From Sneathiella marina (GTDB lineage: Bacteria; Pseudomonadota; Alphaproteobacteria; Sneathiellales; Sneathiellaceae), in contig NZ_CP098747.1 in assembly GCF_023746535.1 (NCBI RefSeq), positions 3,219,001-3,283,000 of the forward strand: DNA of 64,000 nucleotides, in the 5' to 3' direction. The position numbers were made by a program, and so were the translations under genes. The notes under the pieces were generated by a model. That model was not told where the DNA came from. It saw nothing but the letters and a program-made list of their open reading frames with translations, and did no database searches. The stretch's first letter is position 1. Each line of letters starts with the position of its first letter. Shown piece after piece: positions 25,801 through 34,276 of this stretch.

Positions 25801-26873
25801 TCGATTTCATTCAGATTTAAAATCGTATCGCCGAGCAGTTGCGCAGATTCCAGCAAATCACTTGATCCCAGTCCATCTGAAATAGCCAGGGCCGCAAACT
25901 GCTGGAAGTCGGCCCCGCCCCCTGTGTTGTTAGAGCGGTTTCCGCCTTCTGGCTCTATTCGGGTCGGATCGAATTGGTCTTGCTCGTCAAACCAATTCGG
26001 ATTAACGAGCTGCAATGCGTCGCCATAAATCGTATAAAGCTGGTCCGCCGTTAGAATAACGGGGCTTTCCGGTGCACTGGAAAAGCTCCTCACAATAACC
26101 GATTGGTTCGCGATACTAAGAAATTGAGATCCGCCTTCATTGGCAATCACTATGGCGCCGGTAAACAGTGTAAAGATTGATTCTTCACCGACATTTTTAA
26201 CATGTCCCGACCAACTGGTTCCACGAATACCTATTGTTCCAACAGGTGTCTTTACGCTCACATTATCTGCATCATCTTTGGCAATCTGCCCGCTGACTAA
26301 CGAAAAGACGCCTTGTAACAAAGAGACCCCAAAAGATCCTTCACCACCGGAAGGATTATAAATCATCTCATCTAGGACTGCCCGACCATTCTCGCCCATC
26401 GAAAATTGTGTCTCATCTGCGAAAAGAATAGCAAACGATCCGTCAGTGCCGGTTTCCAATACATCGCCCTGGAATACAGCGGCTCCCGGCACCAGTTCAT
26501 CAATAGTGCCATCGACATGTTTTGCTGTGACAGTGCCGCTCAATTCCGTAACTTCACCGATTGGTCCATCTGCATCGGATTGTGTAGATGTGGACTGGGC
26601 AAGCGGCCCCGGCCCTGAGAGTTTACTCACCACGTCTGACGTAATCCTGGCGCCACCCGCAGTTAACAGATCAGCACCGGGAAATGAGGAGAAGTAATCG
26701 TTGATTGTGATGAAATCACCGTTTTCGGACGTCAATATAAGATCAACACCGTCCCGGGAGAATTCAGCGATTAGAGGGGAAATCTCGGCACCAAGCTGCA
26801 GATTTCCATCAACTGGTGCATTATATTCTGCGACTTGTTTACTTAGCAGATCGTCATTGTTAATTTTTTTCAC
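22809..26873 (-). CDS. Type I secreted giant protein: FecR, Calx-beta, T1SS-143-like, VWA and RTX domains
   Basis: This is a 1354-residue acidic surface or secreted protein. There is no Sec signal peptide. In order, a FecR-like domain spans about residues 105-230 (ELSGTVTAKHVDGTIDELV to GTIGIRGTSW). Two Calx-beta units cover about 375-600, each with aspartate clusters, and T1SS-143-like Ig repeats cover about 605-900. A von Willebrand A domain starts near 918 with the metal motif DTSGSMS. Glycine-rich RTX nonapeptides (GSDGDDWIAGNGGND type, near 1233) lead to a secretion signal. Such proteins are exported by type I systems and stabilised by calcium outside the cell, often as adhesins. No ABC/MFP/TolC genes are in the window. 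It is divergent from a CHASE2 cyclase, 283 bases apart. Confidence 0.88.
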   Translation of the reverse strand: MKKINNDDLLSKQVAEYNAPVDGNLQLGAEISPLIAEFSRDGVDLILTSENGDFITINDYFSSFPGADLLTAGGARITSDVVSKLSGPGPLAQSTSTQSDADGPIGEVTELSGTVTAKHVDGTIDELVPGAAVFQGDVLETGTDGSFAILFADETQFSMGENGRAVLDEMIYNPSGGEGSFGVSLLQGVFSLVSGQIAKDDADNVSVKTPVGTIGIRGTSWSGHVKNVGEESIFTLFTGAIVIANEGGSQFLSIANQSVIVRSFSSAPESPVILTADQLYTIYGDALQLVNPNWFDEQDQFDPTRIEPEGGNRSNNTGGGADFQQFAALAISDGLGSSDLLESAQLLGDTILNLNEIEAVEGGVSDGPDAKVSVNTVRDPVTGNIISYEVVIGLDEPSGLPVTITYDVRPGTASADDFVVDGDGTAIIPAGQLSTSFTVTVTDDDVVENLEFFIIELIGADNANISFAFKETVVVIVDDDIGVVRITEATLDGTAIANGEVGEGAGVLSFELVLDKPLAAGAKLDIDYVISGTASEGSDYSADAVKTATFDGGETGLPAGATISIDVPLLDDDVYEGTESLTISIVGASENVVVDGDADVLSIDIIDDEPAIDIESPEAADLDEADTDGSVVDGSLGVTGGSGTLSSVIFDAEQIDFAASNVSSGGSDVVLSGLGTDTIVGTAGGATIFTITLSEDGTYDMTLDGPLDHSDGFGNVVPLVEFDLAFTAFDEAGASVSGVLGIEVKDSAPILGIADNVILDEDDLPEGSDISPESSTATGVVAIDMGLDGFGSVALTIDNLPSITSRGDNVEYDLTTLSDGVTQRVTATAVPENGAPRTVFTLDFAPNGDGDNFGYSMTLQDVVDHGGAGEDSLLFTFGYDVEDNDGSSASGSFSTTIVDDAPLASPDDVILEAPQLPAYNLVLILDTSGSMSQGVSGGSGTRMDVLKQSVSNLLGDYGEASRAVNITIIGFSSAASIVYSGTSISDAQAFIGAAGNLIPSGGTSYAAAVADSETGAQGVLNANLDDPNLEGFNHIAYFISDGAPNSGQGVPTAGGNDWQNFADGNNIEVVAVGIGNGTDTDELANVENAGQDPIVVIDPNDLDSVLEDTVPVVESDNVVSSGVVDLLGADGGTLTSLTYNSINYDIPQNSDPLIIETDLGGSLSIDMDGNYTYTAPQSAEPGAEDSFEYFLTDGDGDSSSAVLSVNFVSEIFQGDGGAELLVGSDGDDWIAGNGGNDTLQGNGGNDILEGGSGADVFAITGAYLSGPSDPDFEITISDFDAGEDTVDLDQIFDVLGLLTEDRGQGDAWDLSEINGQAALTFTAANTPVVFFSNQINPDNQALDDIASKITVDES

Positions 26874-27156
26874 AATTAAATTCCTACAAACCTGCCTTTA
26901 AACGCGCCCTTGTGATTGTTGCAAACAAACACGATTAGGGCTTAGCGTCATTTTGTCCTTCAAAGACAAAAAATTCTTTTGAATACAATAAAATATAAGT
27001 ACACGAGCTCAATAATAATAAATACTATAACATAAATAATCGATTTCCGCCACATTTTGGACAAATTTTATGAAAGTTTTTCAAAGTTATAGTTAATTGT
27101 GGCAAAGTAACTCTAGATACAGAACAGCCATATATATCAAATAAGGCCAAAAATTC

Positions 27157-29403
27157 ATGGCAAGTAATATAGCCGCGAAAGTATTCGATTCTTTGACTCA
27201 GCCCGTCAAATGGTTGTTTTTTGCGGGAAGCGGACGTTTTTCCGCTATTTTGGTCTTGATCGCCGCCTTGCTTCTACAAATTTATGACCCGCCATTTCTT
27301 TCAAATTTTCGAGATCGCGTTTTTGACTATTACCAGCAGTCTTTGCCTCGGGTGGCGGCGGAACCACGTCCAGTTGTCGTGATTGATATAGATGAAAACA
27401 GCTTGTTAAACCTGGGCCAATGGCCTTGGCCAAGATCTTATTTGGCACAGCTCGTTAAAAATGCCACCCGGAAGGGTGCGGCCGTTATTGGCTTCGATAT
27501 ATTATTTGCAGAAGCAGACAGACTGTCACCCGATAAAATATCACAAAGTATTCCCAACCTTTCCAGTGATATTAAAACACATCTTTCCACACTTCCTTCA
27601 TTTGACAGCATCTTTGCCGATGAAATTGCAGCCAGTCGAGTTGTCCTGGGTGTTTCCGTAAGTCCAGAGATAGATGGCGCCAACAACTACGGCATGGAAC
27701 GGGTCGCCTCCTTTGCCGCCTTGGGTAAAGACCCTAATCCATATTTAAAAACCTTCCCTGCATTGATCGGGAATATTGACGAGCTGGATAAAGCTGCCGC
27801 CGGACGTGGCATGGTCAGCCTTGATCAGGATTTTGATGGAATTGTTCGCCGGGTACCCTTGGCCAATAAAGTGGGGGATAGAATTGTCCCGACCCTCGCC
27901 CTTGATATGTTGCGGGTGGCAACCGGTCGAAATGTGGTCATCCAGACGAATGACAATGGCATCGTTGGATTTAAAATTGCCGGTACTTTGGTGCCTACGG
28001 ATACTAAAGGGCGCATATGGATCAAATATTCAGAATTTGATCCGGAACAGTATATTTCCGCCCTGGATGTCATCAATGATACAGTTGATCCGGCGCGGCT
28101 CGCCGGCAGGATGGTGCTGGTTGGAACTTCAGCGACGGGCCTCAAGGATCTTCGAGCCTCGCCACTCACTTCGAACCTGCCAGGTGTGGAAATGCATTTA
28201 CAGTTGCTCGAGAATATATGGACCCAGTCTTATATGTTCCGGCCTGATTATGTGGCGTTGTTTGAGTGGTTGGGAACATTGTTAACCGGCCTGACATTGA
28301 TCGTACTCGTCCCACTTGCAGGCGCCCGAATGACTTTGGGACTCCTGGTATTCGTGGGCACAGTCGCTGTATCTTCCTCGGCTTACTTCTTTATCTATCA
28401 CTCAGTTTTAATTGATGTGACGTATACGCTCTTTGCATCGACGCTGATTTATATAACGCTTGTTTACGCGAATTATCTCAGTACCGAGCAGGAGCGAACG
28501 CGGATCCGAACTGCTTTCGCACTTTATCTTTCCCCCGAATTGGTCAGCCGCCTCTCGGCGTCTCCGGAAAGCCTCGTCCTTGGGGGAGAGGAAAAGGAGA
28601 TGACGTTCATGTTCTGTGATATCCGGGAATTCACAGTTATCTCGGAGAGTTATAAACACGACCCGCAAGGCCTCACGAAGTTGATAAATCGGTTTTTGAC
28701 ACCGATGACGGGTGAAATTCTCCGTCGCAACGGAACCATTGATAAATATATGGGTGATTCCATTATGGCCTTTTGGAATGCTCCTATTGACAATCCAATG
28801 CATCCGAAAGATGCCGCTGACACAGCATTACAAATGATTCCGCATTTGAGTAAACTCAATGCTGAACTCAAAATTGAAGCTATCGCAGAAGAGCGCACTT
28901 TCAAACCGCTACGGGTTGGAATCGGCCTGAATACAGGCTCATGTATCGTTGGCAATCTTGGATCTGAACAACGATTTGACTATTCAGTCCTGGGCGATCC
29001 TGTCAATCTGGCATCACGGCTTGAAGGACAATCCAAGGAGTACGGCTTTAGTATAATCGTTGGCGAAAGCACTGCCCAGCATCTTGCCGGTTATGCGATG
29101 ATAGAGCTCGATTTGATTGCCGTTAAGGGAAAATACGACGCCGTGAGAATATATGGTTTACTCGGTGGTCCCGAGCTTTGTGAAGACCCTGATTTTTCAG
29201 CTGCCAGGAAGCTTGTTGATGAGTTTCTCGGGCATTATCGTACGCGGCATTGGGCCGAAGCACTTGAGTTGACAGCCGCCATGAAAGAACACAATCCCCG
29301 GTTCGATATATTTGCAGATATGTATAAAGGTCGGATCGAAGAATTCCTGCAATTCCCACCGCCTGCGGATTGGGATGGGGTTTATCGAGCCACAAGGAAA
29401 TAA
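27157..29403 (+). CDS. CHASE2-domain class III adenylate/guanylate cyclase
   Basis: This 748-residue membrane protein has an N-terminal helix (about 28-43). A large extracytoplasmic CHASE2 sensor follows, to about residue 350 (YYQQSLPRVAAEPRPVVVID, LGQWPWPRSYLAQLV). A cluster of three transmembrane helices (about 365-445) leads to a cytoplasmic cyclase domain (about 480-650). Catalytic residues look complete: MFCDIREF and DKYMGDS (metal Asp, with the substrate-selecting Lys of adenylyl cyclases) and VLGDPVNLASRLE (Asp, Asn, Arg). It is therefore more likely an adenylate than a guanylate cyclase. A C-terminal helical tail follows. CHASE2 cyclases are repeatedly found beside FecR-domain proteins, as here. 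Likely role: converts a surface or envelope signal into cAMP. Confidence 0.9.
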   Translation: MASNIAAKVFDSLTQPVKWLFFAGSGRFSAILVLIAALLLQIYDPPFLSNFRDRVFDYYQQSLPRVAAEPRPVVVIDIDENSLLNLGQWPWPRSYLAQLVKNATRKGAAVIGFDILFAEADRLSPDKISQSIPNLSSDIKTHLSTLPSFDSIFADEIAASRVVLGVSVSPEIDGANNYGMERVASFAALGKDPNPYLKTFPALIGNIDELDKAAAGRGMVSLDQDFDGIVRRVPLANKVGDRIVPTLALDMLRVATGRNVVIQTNDNGIVGFKIAGTLVPTDTKGRIWIKYSEFDPEQYISALDVINDTVDPARLAGRMVLVGTSATGLKDLRASPLTSNLPGVEMHLQLLENIWTQSYMFRPDYVALFEWLGTLLTGLTLIVLVPLAGARMTLGLLVFVGTVAVSSSAYFFIYHSVLIDVTYTLFASTLIYITLVYANYLSTEQERTRIRTAFALYLSPELVSRLSASPESLVLGGEEKEMTFMFCDIREFTVISESYKHDPQGLTKLINRFLTPMTGEILRRNGTIDKYMGDSIMAFWNAPIDNPMHPKDAADTALQMIPHLSKLNAELKIEAIAEERTFKPLRVGIGLNTGSCIVGNLGSEQRFDYSVLGDPVNLASRLEGQSKEYGFSIIVGESTAQHLAGYAMIELDLIAVKGKYDAVRIYGLLGGPELCEDPDFSAARKLVDEFLGHYRTRHWAEALELTAAMKEHNPRFDIFADMYKGRIEEFLQFPPPADWDGVYRATRK

Positions 29404-29412
29404 ATCAACCGA

Positions 29413-30348
29413 TTAAAATCCGTCCCCGGCACTCATGGCACCAAGCCGTGCTGTAATTTCACGAAAACCCACTATGGTCTCTGTGATGATATCAGCTGCT
29501 GATTTCTGGGCAGTAATAAGACTAGCGGATTGCCCGGCCAGTCCGACACTTGCTTCCATATCACCGCCGAAATAAAGATCCTGAATACGGGCAAATGTAT
29601 CTTTTGGCATCAACCCTTCTTCATGTATGGAAAGCGTCTTTTCTGTTTTCAAGGCGCGAATACAAGGGGTCGATTTTTTGTTTAAAACATAAGTTCCCGT
29701 ATCTTCAGCATCAATGATCGCATTTTTATAATTTACATGAACCGGGCTTTCTTTTGCAGACACAAAGCGTGTCCCCATTTGAACCGCCTCTGCTCCCACG
29801 GCGAATGCGGCAGCCATTCCCCGACCATCAACAATTCCGCCAGCTGCAACCATAGGAACATCAACTTTGTCACGTATAGCCTGCAGCAATACCAGGGTTG
29901 AAACTTCTTCCGGATTTTTAAACCCACCGCCCTCAGATCCTTCAACAATCAAACCATCGACGCCTGCCTCGACAGCCTTCAGCGCCGCTTTAACAGTTGG
30001 CACTGCATGATAGACAATGATGTCATGAGCTTTCAGTATTTCGATTAATTTAGCCGGATTTCCTGCGGAAGTGGTGACGAATTTAACGCCGCATTCGGCG
30101 ACAAACTTGATCATATTTTCGTCACGAAGAAATAAAAGCGGCAGATTTATGCCAAAAGGAGCCTCCGTCAGCTCCTTCATTTTTTGAATTTCCCGTATGC
30201 AATTCTCTGTTTCACCTGAAGAGGTTTCAATAATCCCTAATCCACCTGCATTACAGACTGCCGATGCCAAAGGTGATCTGGCGATCCATCCCATAGGCGC
30301 CTGTATTATGGGATATTTTGCGCCAGTATGTGCAAGTACGCGGTTCAT
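29413..30348 (-). CDS. Nitronate monooxygenase-like flavoprotein (NPD family)
   Basis: This 311-residue TIM-barrel FMN protein of the 2-nitropropane dioxygenase family has QAPMGWIARSPLASAV at the N-terminus, FVTTSAGNP mid-barrel, VEGSEGGGF and VAAGGIVDGRGMAAAFAVGAEAVQMGTRF at the FMN phosphate site. Nitronate monooxygenases oxidise alkyl nitronates with O2. The same family also includes enoyl-ACP reductase FabK and other flavoenzymes, so the substrate is uncertain. It is convergent with the CHASE2 cyclase, with 9 bases between stop codons. A HAD gene lies 24 bases upstream on the same strand, so the two are probably co-transcribed. Confidence 0.85.
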   Translation of the reverse strand: MNRVLAHTGAKYPIIQAPMGWIARSPLASAVCNAGGLGIIETSSGETENCIREIQKMKELTEAPFGINLPLLFLRDENMIKFVAECGVKFVTTSAGNPAKLIEILKAHDIIVYHAVPTVKAALKAVEAGVDGLIVEGSEGGGFKNPEEVSTLVLLQAIRDKVDVPMVAAGGIVDGRGMAAAFAVGAEAVQMGTRFVSAKESPVHVNYKNAIIDAEDTGTYVLNKKSTPCIRALKTEKTLSIHEEGLMPKDTFARIQDLYFGGDMEASVGLAGQSASLITAQKSAADIITETIVGFREITARLGAMSAGDGF

Positions 30349-30372
30349 TTGTGATCCCTAAATCAAAAAAAT

Positions 30373-31014
30373 TTAGCTCAATGATATTCCCACAGCTTCT
30401 TCCAGATCCCTAAGTGCCTGGTCTTCGCTGATTACTTTAATAGTCTTCATACCCATGGCAGATGCTGGCTTTAAATTAATACCCAGGTCATCCAGATAGA
30501 CAACTTCGTCTGCAGTAACTCCCATCTCAGAGCAGGCAAATTCATAAATTCTTGGATCCGGCTTTCGCAGTCCGATTTTGCTGGATTCAATGACTTGATT
30601 GAAGATTGCCATCACATCCTTCACTTCGGCTTGGGCCATTGCATCGCGCGTCATTCCAGGGCCCTTCCCCGCAGCGACATTGTTGGTAAGGCACGTACAG
30701 TTAAATTTTTCACGACAGTTTTTCAATGCCTGAACCATACGGGGACGGACATCTCCGGCCAAAAGTTTGATTATTTCAATCCCGGCAATCGAATGCCCTA
30801 ATGCCTCGCTTTCAATTTCAAACAGCTTATCAAATTCATCCAGCGTGACATCGCTGCGCTCAAACTTCGCCCAGGCATTTGTATCCGGGTTCGTTGAGTT
30901 AATCCGGCGGATAAAATTTTCCGGCAACCCTCGTTCTTTCTCAAACCGTGTAAAAGAGTCAAAGGGACTCGTCGTGAGAACCCCTCCGAAATCCCAGAGA
31001 ACCGCTTTAATCAT
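30373..31014 (-). CDS. HAD-superfamily hydrolase (HAD-IA, ACAD10-like)
   Basis: This 213-residue cytoplasmic protein has the HAD motif I as DFGGVL. The usual second Asp is thus replaced by Gly, as in the ACAD10/epoxide-hydrolase-like HAD-IA subgroup. CTCLTNN is motif II, KIGLRKPDPRIY motif III, and EVVYLDDLGINLKPA motif IV. The cap between residues 15 and 90 is helical. In most HAD phosphatases the motif I acid two residues on acts as general acid, and its absence suggests unusual or reduced phosphatase activity. Upstream of the NMO-like gene by 24 bases on the same strand. Confidence 0.85.
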   Translation of the reverse strand: MIKAVLWDFGGVLTTSPFDSFTRFEKERGLPENFIRRINSTNPDTNAWAKFERSDVTLDEFDKLFEIESEALGHSIAGIEIIKLLAGDVRPRMVQALKNCREKFNCTCLTNNVAAGKGPGMTRDAMAQAEVKDVMAIFNQVIESSKIGLRKPDPRIYEFACSEMGVTADEVVYLDDLGINLKPASAMGMKTIKVISEDQALRDLEEAVGISLS

Positions 31015-31211
31015 TTTGGAATGAACCTTTTCTATCGATTGGCAAATCTCCCGTAATCCTGCGGTGATATGCTGTTATTCTTAATTTCCTTGGATAGTGA
31101 CAGCGGTGAAATGTGTTGTCAAATATGATCATGCTTTGAAATGCGAATAAAATTCATTACGTTAAGAGAAATCGTATAAAGTCGTATTATTGTAACAACG
31201 GGAGCATCCGT

Positions 31212-32015
31212 ATGAAAGCCTCGGTTCTATCTGTTCTGTCCTTCCTCCTTTTGGCACCAGGAGCGATGGCATTTGATTCTGATGACATTAAAAAATTAAA
31301 GGAAACAGGCAGTTGCCCAGGCTGCGATTTACGGGCAGCAAAGTTACAATCCGAAGATTTTACAGATGCGTATCTAAAAGGTGTCAATTTACGCGATACA
31401 ATTCTTAAAGAAGTCATTCTCGAAAACGCCAACTTGTCGAATGCCGATTTGCGCCGTGCCGATCTGGAAAAATCGAATTTGGTAAATGCTGATCTTGAAA
31501 GCGCCATCATACAGGGCGCCGATCTTGAGAAGGCAAATATGAAAGGCGCAAATCTAAAACAAACGGACCTGAGGCGTGCTGATTTCGAGAGTGCCAATAT
31601 CGAAGGTGGGAAATTTCAAAAAGCGGATATTCGCAAAGCCAGCTTTAAGCGGGCGATTTTGCAAAAAGCGAATTTCAGTGATGCAAACCTGACGGAGACG
31701 AATTTCAAACGCGCTGACATGACTGATATCACGATGACCAGTGCTGAGCTAAGAAACGCAAATTTTTCCCGTGCAAATTTGACCAATGCGCGATTGCAGG
31801 AGGCTGATTTGCGACAGGCTAATTTCCACAGAGCAATTTTGATCGATGCGAACCTGGCTGGGGCAGAGCTTGAAGATACGACATTCTGGGGAGCCAATTT
31901 GTCTGGGGCTAACCTTGAAGATGTCGAAGGCTTGGAACAAGAGCAGCTGGACCCCGCATGTGGTGACGACAAAACGGTTTTACCGGACGACTTACTTATC
32001 ACAAAGTGCCAGTAA
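31212..32015 (+). CDS. Secreted pentapeptide-repeat protein
   Basis: This 267-residue protein has a signal peptide (ending near GAMAF), then CPGCDLRAAKL and a long run of A(D/N)LXX-type pentapeptide repeats from about residue 35 to 240. The repeats fold into a right-handed quadrilateral beta-helix. A Cys-x-x-Cys pair ahead of the helix recurs in secreted pentapeptide proteins. Such proteins lack known catalytic sites, and some mimic DNA or bind proteins. The signal peptide places it in the periplasm, which argues against a gyrase-protecting role. Its start has GGAG 8 bases upstream. It converges on the next HAD gene, with 4 bases between stop codons. Confidence 0.85.
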   Translation: MKASVLSVLSFLLLAPGAMAFDSDDIKKLKETGSCPGCDLRAAKLQSEDFTDAYLKGVNLRDTILKEVILENANLSNADLRRADLEKSNLVNADLESAIIQGADLEKANMKGANLKQTDLRRADFESANIEGGKFQKADIRKASFKRAILQKANFSDANLTETNFKRADMTDITMTSAELRNANFSRANLTNARLQEADLRQANFHRAILIDANLAGAELEDTTFWGANLSGANLEDVEGLEQEQLDPACGDDKTVLPDDLLITKCQ

Positions 32016-32019
32016 CAAA

Positions 32020-32724
32020 TTAGAGCTGGTAGATAAGGTCCGGCAGCTTGCCCAATTCTGAAATCTCATGGAACTTTGGATCTTCCAAAGGAGCTTCTGC
32101 ATGTTCCAGCGCCCAAGTTAGATCATGAGGTATATGCACAGCCCAACTGCCGATAGACAGGGCTGGAATTACATCTGATTTCAAAGAATTGCCAACCATC
32201 ATGCATTGATGGGGCGCAGTCGAATGCTGGCTGAAAATGCGACGATAAACCTCAGGTTTCTTCTCACTTACGATTTCAACGACATCAAATAATTCACCCA
32301 GTCCTGATTGAGCAAGTTTTCGTTCCTGATCAAACAAATCCCCTTTGGTTATCATAATCAAACGAAAATTGGAGGATAACTCGGTTAGCGTTTCAAAAAC
32401 GTTCGGTAATGTTTCTACGGGATGCCTGAGCATTTCGCGGCCCGTCCGCAGAATGTCATGCAGAACCGCTGCCGGCACCCTGTCTTCTGTAACTTCAATG
32501 GCCGTTTCGATCATCGACAAGGTAAAGCCTTTTACACCATAGCCATAAAATTCGAGATTTCGCCGCTCAGCGGCTAAAAGCCGCTCGGTAACATGATCCC
32601 CGCTTGCGTAATCCTTTAGCAAATTCGTAAATTTTTCCTCTGTCATCCGGAAGAAATGTTCGTTTTGCCAGAGTGTATCATCTGCATCGAACGCGATAAC
32701 AGACAAAGAGGACATATGTGCCAT
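32020..32724 (-). CDS. HAD-superfamily hydrolase
   Basis: This 234-residue protein has HAD motif I AFDADDTLW (nucleophile Asp and acid Asp), motif II LIMITKGD, and motif IV MVGNSLKSDVIPA; the Lys of motif III is in EKKPEVYRR. The complete set suggests an active phosphatase, in contrast to the neighbouring HAD at 30373. Similar proteins are annotated as FMN-like or pyrimidine phosphatases, without assigned substrate. It is transcribed leftward, 32 bases downstream of the FAD-oxidase gene, so it may be co-transcribed with it. Confidence 0.85.
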   Translation of the reverse strand: MAHMSSLSVIAFDADDTLWQNEHFFRMTEEKFTNLLKDYASGDHVTERLLAAERRNLEFYGYGVKGFTLSMIETAIEVTEDRVPAAVLHDILRTGREMLRHPVETLPNVFETLTELSSNFRLIMITKGDLFDQERKLAQSGLGELFDVVEIVSEKKPEVYRRIFSQHSTAPHQCMMVGNSLKSDVIPALSIGSWAVHIPHDLTWALEHAEAPLEDPKFHEISELGKLPDLIYQL

Positions 32725-32756
32725 AATGCTACCTTTTAGAGGGAAAGGCGACAGGC

Positions 32757-34154
32757 CTACTCAGCGGCCTGATCCGGGATGATCTTGCCCGGGTTCATAA
32801 TATTGTCCGGGTCCAGTGCATGCTTCAACGTTGCCATGACATCAACTGCTTCGCCATGCTCGCGATACATATATTTCTTTTTACCGAGCCCTATACCGTG
32901 CTCGCCCGTACAAGTTCCATCCATCGCCAATGCCCGATCAATCAACCGCCCATTCAGGCGTTCCGCCTCTGCCAGCTCTTCTGGATTTTCCTTTTTTATA
33001 ACGAAAGAGAGGTGGAAATTGCCGTCACCGACATGTCCAACCAAGGGGGCAATCAGAAAGCTTTCTTCGAGATCTTGCTTGGTTTCAAGAATGCAGTCTG
33101 AAAGGCGGGAGATGGGAACACATACATCTGTCGCCCAAATTTGCGCCCCATTCCGCAGGGCGATTGCCGCATAAGCCGCATCATGTCTGGCTTGCCATAA
33201 TCTGGTCCGCTCTTCCGCCTGCGTCGTCCATTCAAAGCCTTCCGCTCCAAATTCCGAGCATATATCGCTGACTTGCTCAGCCTGTTCCTTCACATATGCT
33301 TCGCTCCCATGGAACTCCAAAAACAAAGTTGGTTTTACCGCCAATTCAAGATTGGAATATCGATTGATGGCGTCAACCTGCACCTCATCCAGCAATTCAA
33401 TCCGGGCAACGGGAATGCCCGATTGAATAGTCAGGATCACAGCCTGGATCGCGCCTTCGATGTCCGGAAAACACACTGTCGCGGCAGAAATCGCTTCCGG
33501 GATTCCATAAAGCTTCAACGTAATCTCAGTAATAATCCCCAATGTGCCTTCTGCACCAATATAAAGTTTAGTCAAGTCATACCCAGCCGCACTTTTTTTC
33601 GAGCGATGGCCGGTTGATATGATCCGACCATCCGGCAAAACAACTGTCATACAAAGGATGTTTTCCCGCATGGTGCCATAGCGAACGGCATTTGTACCCG
33701 AAGCACGGGTCGACGCCATTCCGCCGATGGAGGCATCGGCGCCTGGATCAATGGGAAAGAACAGGCCCGTATCCCTTAAATATTCATTCAATTGTTTACG
33801 GCGCACGCCCGGCTGCACGGTACAATCCAGATCTTCCTGACCAACTCTCAGCACCTTATTCATATCATTTAGGTCAATAGAAATACCGCCATGCACGGCA
33901 TTCACATGACCTTCCAGTGATGTACCTGCACCGAAGGGAATGATTGGCACTTTGTGATACGCGCAAATCTTAACGATTTCGGATACTTCTTCCGTACTCT
34001 GCGCAAAGCACACCGCGTCTGGCGCCGACGGAAAATGCCAGCTTTCGTCATGCCCGTGCTGTTCTCGCACGGCCTCTGCTGTCGTGCACCGCTTCCCCAA
34101 TAAATCCGTAAGTTTTTGGACCACTTGATCCATTTCGGCATGTTGGCTGGCCAT
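32757..34154 (-). CDS. FAD-binding oxidase, GlcD/D-lactate dehydrogenase type
   Basis: This 465-residue flavoprotein has the FAD_binding_4 domain (FGAGTSLEGHVNAVHGGISIDL with GADASIGGMASTRASG) and the FAD-oxidase C-terminal domain, ending EHGIGLGKKKYM. The GTCTGEHGIG(L)GK motif is characteristic of D-2-hydroxy-acid dehydrogenases such as D-lactate dehydrogenase (cytochrome) and glycolate oxidase GlcD. It passes electrons from the oxidised hydroxy acid to the respiratory chain. No GlcE/GlcF partners are present, so a single-subunit D-lactate dehydrogenase-like enzyme is favoured. The start at 34154 is chosen because AAGGG lies seven bases before it; an ATG two codons upstream is too close. Confidence 0.87.
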   Translation of the reverse strand: MASQHAEMDQVVQKLTDLLGKRCTTAEAVREQHGHDESWHFPSAPDAVCFAQSTEEVSEIVKICAYHKVPIIPFGAGTSLEGHVNAVHGGISIDLNDMNKVLRVGQEDLDCTVQPGVRRKQLNEYLRDTGLFFPIDPGADASIGGMASTRASGTNAVRYGTMRENILCMTVVLPDGRIISTGHRSKKSAAGYDLTKLYIGAEGTLGIITEITLKLYGIPEAISAATVCFPDIEGAIQAVILTIQSGIPVARIELLDEVQVDAINRYSNLELAVKPTLFLEFHGSEAYVKEQAEQVSDICSEFGAEGFEWTTQAEERTRLWQARHDAAYAAIALRNGAQIWATDVCVPISRLSDCILETKQDLEESFLIAPLVGHVGDGNFHLSFVIKKENPEELAEAERLNGRLIDRALAMDGTCTGEHGIGLGKKKYMYREHGEAVDVMATLKHALDPDNIMNPGKIIPDQAAE

Positions 34155-34276
34155 AAACATTCCCTTGTTTTCTTTATCCGTCGGACTGGTCAGCCCGATA
34201 TAAAGACATTATCATACTTCCTGACCGCTATTCAAAACAAGAAAATCAACCGCCAATACAATAAAAGGTAATATCA

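Noticed and set aside
22809-26873. Numerous plus-strand ORFs of 60-190 codons across the giant T1SS gene
   Set aside because: They are antisense shadows. The minus-strand frame is continuous, with recognisable FecR, Calx-beta, VWA and RTX domains, and the plus-strand products are low-complexity with no ribosome sites.
31212-32015. Pentapeptide-repeat protein as a fluoroquinolone resistance (Qnr-like) protein
   Set aside because: It has a signal peptide and a Cys-x-x-Cys region, so it is exported and unlikely to protect gyrase.
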